A stretch of DNA of 56,336 bases from Caulobacter sp. CCH9-E1 (GTDB lineage: Bacteria; Pseudomonadota; Alphaproteobacteria; Caulobacterales; Caulobacteraceae): the NCBI RefSeq assembly GCF_001556515.1, contig NZ_LSJA01000303.1, forward strand, positions 1 to 56,336, in the 5' to 3' direction. The translations under genes were made by a program, and so were the position numbers. The notes under the pieces were generated by a model. It saw only the letters and a list, made by a program, of their open reading frames with translations. It was not told where the DNA came from and did no database searches. This document shows, piece by piece, positions 53,397-56,336 of the stretch (the stretch's first letter is position 1; every line of letters starts with the position of its first letter).

Positions 53397-53897
53397 CTAT
53401 TGTTCGCTGTCGGCGAAGCAGCGCTTGTAAAGCTTGTCGAGCAGCGTGTGCAGGATCTGATGTTCCTGGTCGGTCAGGGCCGTCTTGATCGACGCCTCGT
53501 TGACGTGCGCCAGGGCGCGCATCTCCTCCAGAGCCTTCAGGCCGACCGGCGTGGCGAAGAGGAGGTGACGGCGCCGATCGGTCTGTGACCGCTGGCGCAT
53601 CGTCCAGCCCAGGCGCTCCATATTGTCGAGGATGGCGACGATCGTCGCCTTGTCGAAACCGACCTCGCGCGCCAGCGTCTTTTGCGAAAGGCCTGGGTTC
53701 GCCGCGATGAGGGCCAGCGCCGAAAATGCGCCAGGGCGAATTTCCTCGCGGTCCAGGAGGGCGTTGAAGGCGCGCGACAGGTGATTTTGGATCCGACGGA
53801 TCCGGAAGCCGACCAAGTCGTCGAGCACGCCAAGGGAAATCTCGCCTCGGGGTTCGTCGTCTTCAACGGTCGCGATGGGCTCGGCCTTGGCGGTCAT
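53397..53897 (-). CDS. MarR-family transcriptional regulator
   Basis: A 166-residue regulator. The winged helix includes GLSQKTLAREVGFDKATIVAIL and the wing RQRSQTDRRRHLLFATPVG. An N-terminal acidic tail of about 25 residues precedes it. It is the last gene of a minus-strand run with CapA and CocE-type genes (64 bases after the CapA stop), so it may regulate these or the convergent MFS transporter. Two cysteine-poor helices at the C-terminus form the dimer interface. Confidence 0.88.
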   Translation of the reverse strand: MTAKAEPIATVEDDEPRGEISLGVLDDLVGFRIRRIQNHLSRAFNALLDREEIRPGAFSALALIAANPGLSQKTLAREVGFDKATIVAILDNMERLGWTMRQRSQTDRRRHLLFATPVGLKALEEMRALAHVNEASIKTALTDQEHQILHTLLDKLYKRCFADSEQ

Positions 53898-53961
53898 CGG
53901 CGGTCTTTTTCTCCGGCGGCTGAAGGACTTCCTCGTCGATTTTGTCCGTCGCGGTCAATGG

Positions 53962-55092
53962 TCATGCGCTTTTGAAGACGACGCGGTCGCCTTCCCAGGC
54001 GAACTCAGTCTTGAGGCCGGCCTTATGGCTGATCGACGCGACATAATCAGCCACCGCGCGACCGCGCGCGTCGTCGCCGAGCGGCTCAGGCTGGCCTGTC
54101 GCCGTCATCCAGATAGGCCGGAAGCCAGGACTAATCGCACCGTCCGCATCGATGTGGCAGGCCGCGACCATGCCGTTCTTGGCTTCGGGATGGAAGGGAT
54201 AAAGCGGGTAAGCTGGATCGGGTTCGAAGCCGAACAGCGCCTTGCGCTTCTCGGCCCACGCGCGGCGGACCGGATTGTCGTTGCCTTCCGCCGTCAGGGC
54301 TCGCGTAACGGTGACGAAGTTGCCCAGGCCGTGGAAGATCGGCTTGCCGCGCCAGACCTCGACGCCCCGCAGGATGTGGGCGTGGTGGCCGATGACGATG
54401 TCCGCGCCGGCTTCGATAGCCGCCCGCGACACGGCTTTCTCGTACATGGCGATATGAGCCGGAGTGTGGACCACGCCCTTGTGGAAGGCCACGACCAGAA
54501 CGTCCACCCGATCGCGGATCGCGGCGATGTCGGCTTGCATGGCCTCGACCGTGTCCGGGTCGGCGAAGGTGTAGACCTTGGGCGGCCCGCCGGGGTTGGC
54601 GTTCTCGAGTTCGTAGTGGGTGATGATCTTCAGATAGGCACAGCCGGCGCGCTTTTGCCCCGCCCAGCCCTCCTTGGGGCCCACGCAGTTGTAGCTGAGC
54701 AGCCCCACGCGCACGCCGCGCCGCGCCGCCAGCGCTGGCCGTCGAGCCTGGTCCAGGTCGAGGCCGGCGCCGGCGCTGACAATCCCTTGAGCGGTAAGGT
54801 TGGCGATGGTGTCCTCGATGCCCTCGCCGCCACGATCGTGGATGTGGTTGCCGGCCAGGCTGACCATGTGGAAGCCCGCGCGACCGACGGCTTTCAAATT
54901 CTCCGGAGCGCTGGCGGGGGCGGGGATGTCGCCGACCGACTCCCGGCCTCGCGTGGTGTGCGGAACCTCGACATGGCCGATCAGCAGGTCGGCCTCCGCC
55001 AGCAGGGGGCGGGCCTTATCGAAGAAGAAGTCGGCGTTGGGCTCGTCCAGGACGAGGTCGCCGGTCATGTAGAGCTTGAATGGCGTGGTCAT
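53962..55092 (-). CDS. CapA-family protein (metallophosphatase fold)
   Basis: A 376-residue protein of the PGA_cap/CapA family. Motifs are YMTGDLVLDEP at the start, then SLAGNHIHDRG, GHHAHILRGVEV and IFHGLGNF, with the metal-binding His/Asn/Asp of calcineurin-like phosphatases. It has no signal peptide or membrane anchor, unlike capsule-linked PgsA, so a soluble hydrolase role is more likely. The ATG at 55092 overlaps the CocE-type stop (ATGA). A longer frame to 55893 only overlaps the CocE gene and is spurious. Confidence 0.88.
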   Translation of the reverse strand: MTTPFKLYMTGDLVLDEPNADFFFDKARPLLAEADLLIGHVEVPHTTRGRESVGDIPAPASAPENLKAVGRAGFHMVSLAGNHIHDRGGEGIEDTIANLTAQGIVSAGAGLDLDQARRPALAARRGVRVGLLSYNCVGPKEGWAGQKRAGCAYLKIITHYELENANPGGPPKVYTFADPDTVEAMQADIAAIRDRVDVLVVAFHKGVVHTPAHIAMYEKAVSRAAIEAGADIVIGHHAHILRGVEVWRGKPIFHGLGNFVTVTRALTAEGNDNPVRRAWAEKRKALFGFEPDPAYPLYPFHPEAKNGMVAACHIDADGAISPGFRPIWMTATGQPEPLGDDARGRAVADYVASISHKAGLKTEFAWEGDRVVFKSA

Positions 55093-56336
55093 CACGGCGC
55101 GCTCCGCACCGGAAGGATGACGCTGGACGGCGTGTCGCCGCCGGTGTGCAGGGTCAAGGTGGGCGGCGGCGAGGTTTCGATCCGCGCGCGCTCGCGCGGC
55201 TCGGACCCGCTGACGGCGATCCGCACCCGGTGACCGGCCTTGAAGACGTAGGACACCGCCAGCATGTCGAACGACACCCGCACGGGCTCGCCGGCCTTCA
55301 GCGGCTGGTGGTCCTCGGTCCAGGCGCGGCGCCAGGGCGTGCCGATCGTGTCCCAGGGGGCGTTCACGACCTTGCGCAGCGAGGCGCGCTGCCGGCCCTC
55401 GCTGACCACCGTGACCGAGCCGTCCGGCGCGACGTCCTCCAGATAGGCGAACACCGGCTGCTCGGGCGCGGTCGAGGAGATCCAGAGGTCCGCCAGCGGC
55501 GAGCCGGTCATCTCGGTATCGGCTTTCAGCACCGGGCCGCTGTAGACGAAGCTGGCCTTGGCCGGATGGCAAGGCTGGGCGAACGGGCCCCAGTTGGGCT
55601 GCACCGGATCGGGCGGACAGGTGGGCGCATAGTCGACCGTGACGCTGGCGGCCGCCGCCTTGGTCGCGGGCTTGGCCTTCAGCGCGCCCGCGTCGAGGAA
55701 CAGCGCGTCGCGCGCGTCGGGACGCGGCCAGCGGTCGGTCGAGCGCCACTCCTGGCCCTTCGGCGCGCCGATCGTGAAATAGTGGATGGGCGCGTCGGTC
55801 TCGATCCCCGTCGCCTCGCCCTTCAGATAGTGGTCGAAGAAGCGCAGCTGCTCGGCGCGAAGGTCGAAGCCGTTGCTCAGGCAGTGTCGCCAAGGGCCGA
55901 TCACGATCCGCGCCTGGCCGGGCAGGTTGGCCTGGGCGATCAGGCCCTCTGTTCGGAAGTCGTCGTACCAGCCGCCCTGAATGTAGAGCGGAACGTTCGA
56001 GGCCTTCAACTGGCTGAGATAGGCGCCGATGCTGACTTCGCCCCAGAACTTGGCCATGACCAGCGGCGACCAGCTGTCGCGATAGGGCATGGACTTCATC
56101 AGCTCGAGCAGGTTGGTCGACTTCTGATGCTCCTCGGCCGCTTGGCGCAGCAGGACGCGGTCCTCGTCGCCCTGCACGGGCGTGGCCTTCATGTCGTCCT
56201 CGAGCGTGCGGGTCGGGCCGGTGCCGTACTGCGAGATGATCCCGCCGCGTGTGTGGCCGTCGTAGCGCTCCCAGGCGAAGCAGCCGGCGAAGGCGGCCTT
56301 CAGATGCGGCGGGCGCGCGATCATGGCGTGCATAAC
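55092..56336 (-). CDS. CocE/NonD-family hydrolase, C-terminal part (gene runs off the window)
   Basis: The visible 414 codons are the C-terminal part of an alpha/beta hydrolase of the X-Pro dipeptidyl-peptidase S15/CocE type. The catalytic Asp region GGWYDDFRTEG and the His region GPWRHCLSNGF are present. The nucleophile Ser should lie beyond the window edge. The C-terminal half is the jelly-roll domain typical of this family (LADLWISSTAPEQPVFAYL). Members hydrolyse acyl, ester or peptide bonds (cocaine esterase, glutaryl-7-ACA acylase, X-Pro peptidase). It forms an operon with CapA and MarR genes. Confidence 0.88.
   Translation of the reverse strand, partial: VMHAMIARPPHLKAAFAGCFAWERYDGHTRGGIISQYGTGPTRTLEDDMKATPVQGDEDRVLLRQAAEEHQKSTNLLELMKSMPYRDSWSPLVMAKFWGEVSIGAYLSQLKASNVPLYIQGGWYDDFRTEGLIAQANLPGQARIVIGPWRHCLSNGFDLRAEQLRFFDHYLKGEATGIETDAPIHYFTIGAPKGQEWRSTDRWPRPDARDALFLDAGALKAKPATKAAAASVTVDYAPTCPPDPVQPNWGPFAQPCHPAKASFVYSGPVLKADTEMTGSPLADLWISSTAPEQPVFAYLEDVAPDGSVTVVSEGRQRASLRKVVNAPWDTIGTPWRRAWTEDHQPLKAGEPVRVSFDMLAVSYVFKAGHRVRIAVSGSEPRERARIETSPPPTLTLHTGGDTPSSVILPVRSAP

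Noticed and set aside
53962..55893. Extended 643-codon version of the CapA gene
   Set aside because: The extra N-terminal part overlaps the CocE-type gene out of frame and reads as Arg/Gly-rich noise. ATG 55092 with the ATGA overlap is the real start.
1..56336. tRNA or rRNA genes, CRISPR arrays, insertion sequences, integrases or attachment sites
   Set aside because: No cloverleaf-like sequences, regular spaced repeats, transposase or integrase motifs or terminal repeats were noticed on reading.

Overview
The window is GC-rich, gene-dense chromosomal DNA with short intergenic gaps, many ATGA/TAATG stop-start overlaps and four TonB-dependent receptors. It also carries Lrp, MarR, AraC and FecI/FecR regulators and many secreted hydrolases. 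Together this points to a free-living alphaproteobacterium, most likely Caulobacter or a close relative. That assignment is an inference from style and gene content; no marker gene is present. I see no tRNA, rRNA, CRISPR array, insertion sequence or phage gene.

Layout. (1) 1-10105: a catabolic region. On the plus strand: the tail of a probable luciferase-like monooxygenase, an isochorismatase-fold amidohydrolase, an M20 hydrolase, a flavin reductase and a TauD/TfdA dioxygenase. On the minus strand: a second TauD/TfdA dioxygenase, an SDR and a VOC protein. Then on plus: a Rieske oxygenase, a DODA-type dioxygenase, an acetamidase/formamidase and an AraC regulator. The set looks like a pathway for an aromatic or N-heterocyclic compound with amide bonds. 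(2) 10182-22456: a TonB receptor and M61 peptidase, divergent from a secreted cyanophycinase-like S51 peptidase, a secreted isoaspartyl peptidase, an Lrp regulator, a stand-alone RAM-domain protein, dgcN and dgcA. A third Lrp-family gene and a secreted D-aminoacylase follow. This looks like a scavenging system for isopeptide-linked and D-amino-acid-containing peptides. (3) 22610-30524: a secreted protein of unknown function, a FecI-type sigma factor, FecR, an STN-domain TonB receptor and a Tat-exported PhoD phosphatase.

(4) 30558-38449: a heavy-metal-type RND tripartite pump with a coupled small periplasmic protein, divergent from an OmpR-type response regulator and a sensor kinase. An array of 11-bp repeats lies between them. 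(5) 38799-46203: a TonB receptor, a secreted Met-zincin protease and a secreted amidohydrolase with an extra C-terminal beta-sandwich, probably one peptide-uptake operon. (6) 46519-53897: a regulator with duplicated winged-helix modules, another TonB receptor, two MFS transporters and two MarR regulators, with similar AT-rich candidate operators upstream of three of them. (7) 53962-56336: a CapA-family metallophosphatase-fold protein and a truncated CocE/NonD hydrolase.

The most unusual unit is region 2. Uptake, periplasmic cleavage of isopeptide and D-residue bonds, and cytoplasmic D-Glu to L-Glu conversion sit side by side under Lrp-type regulators.
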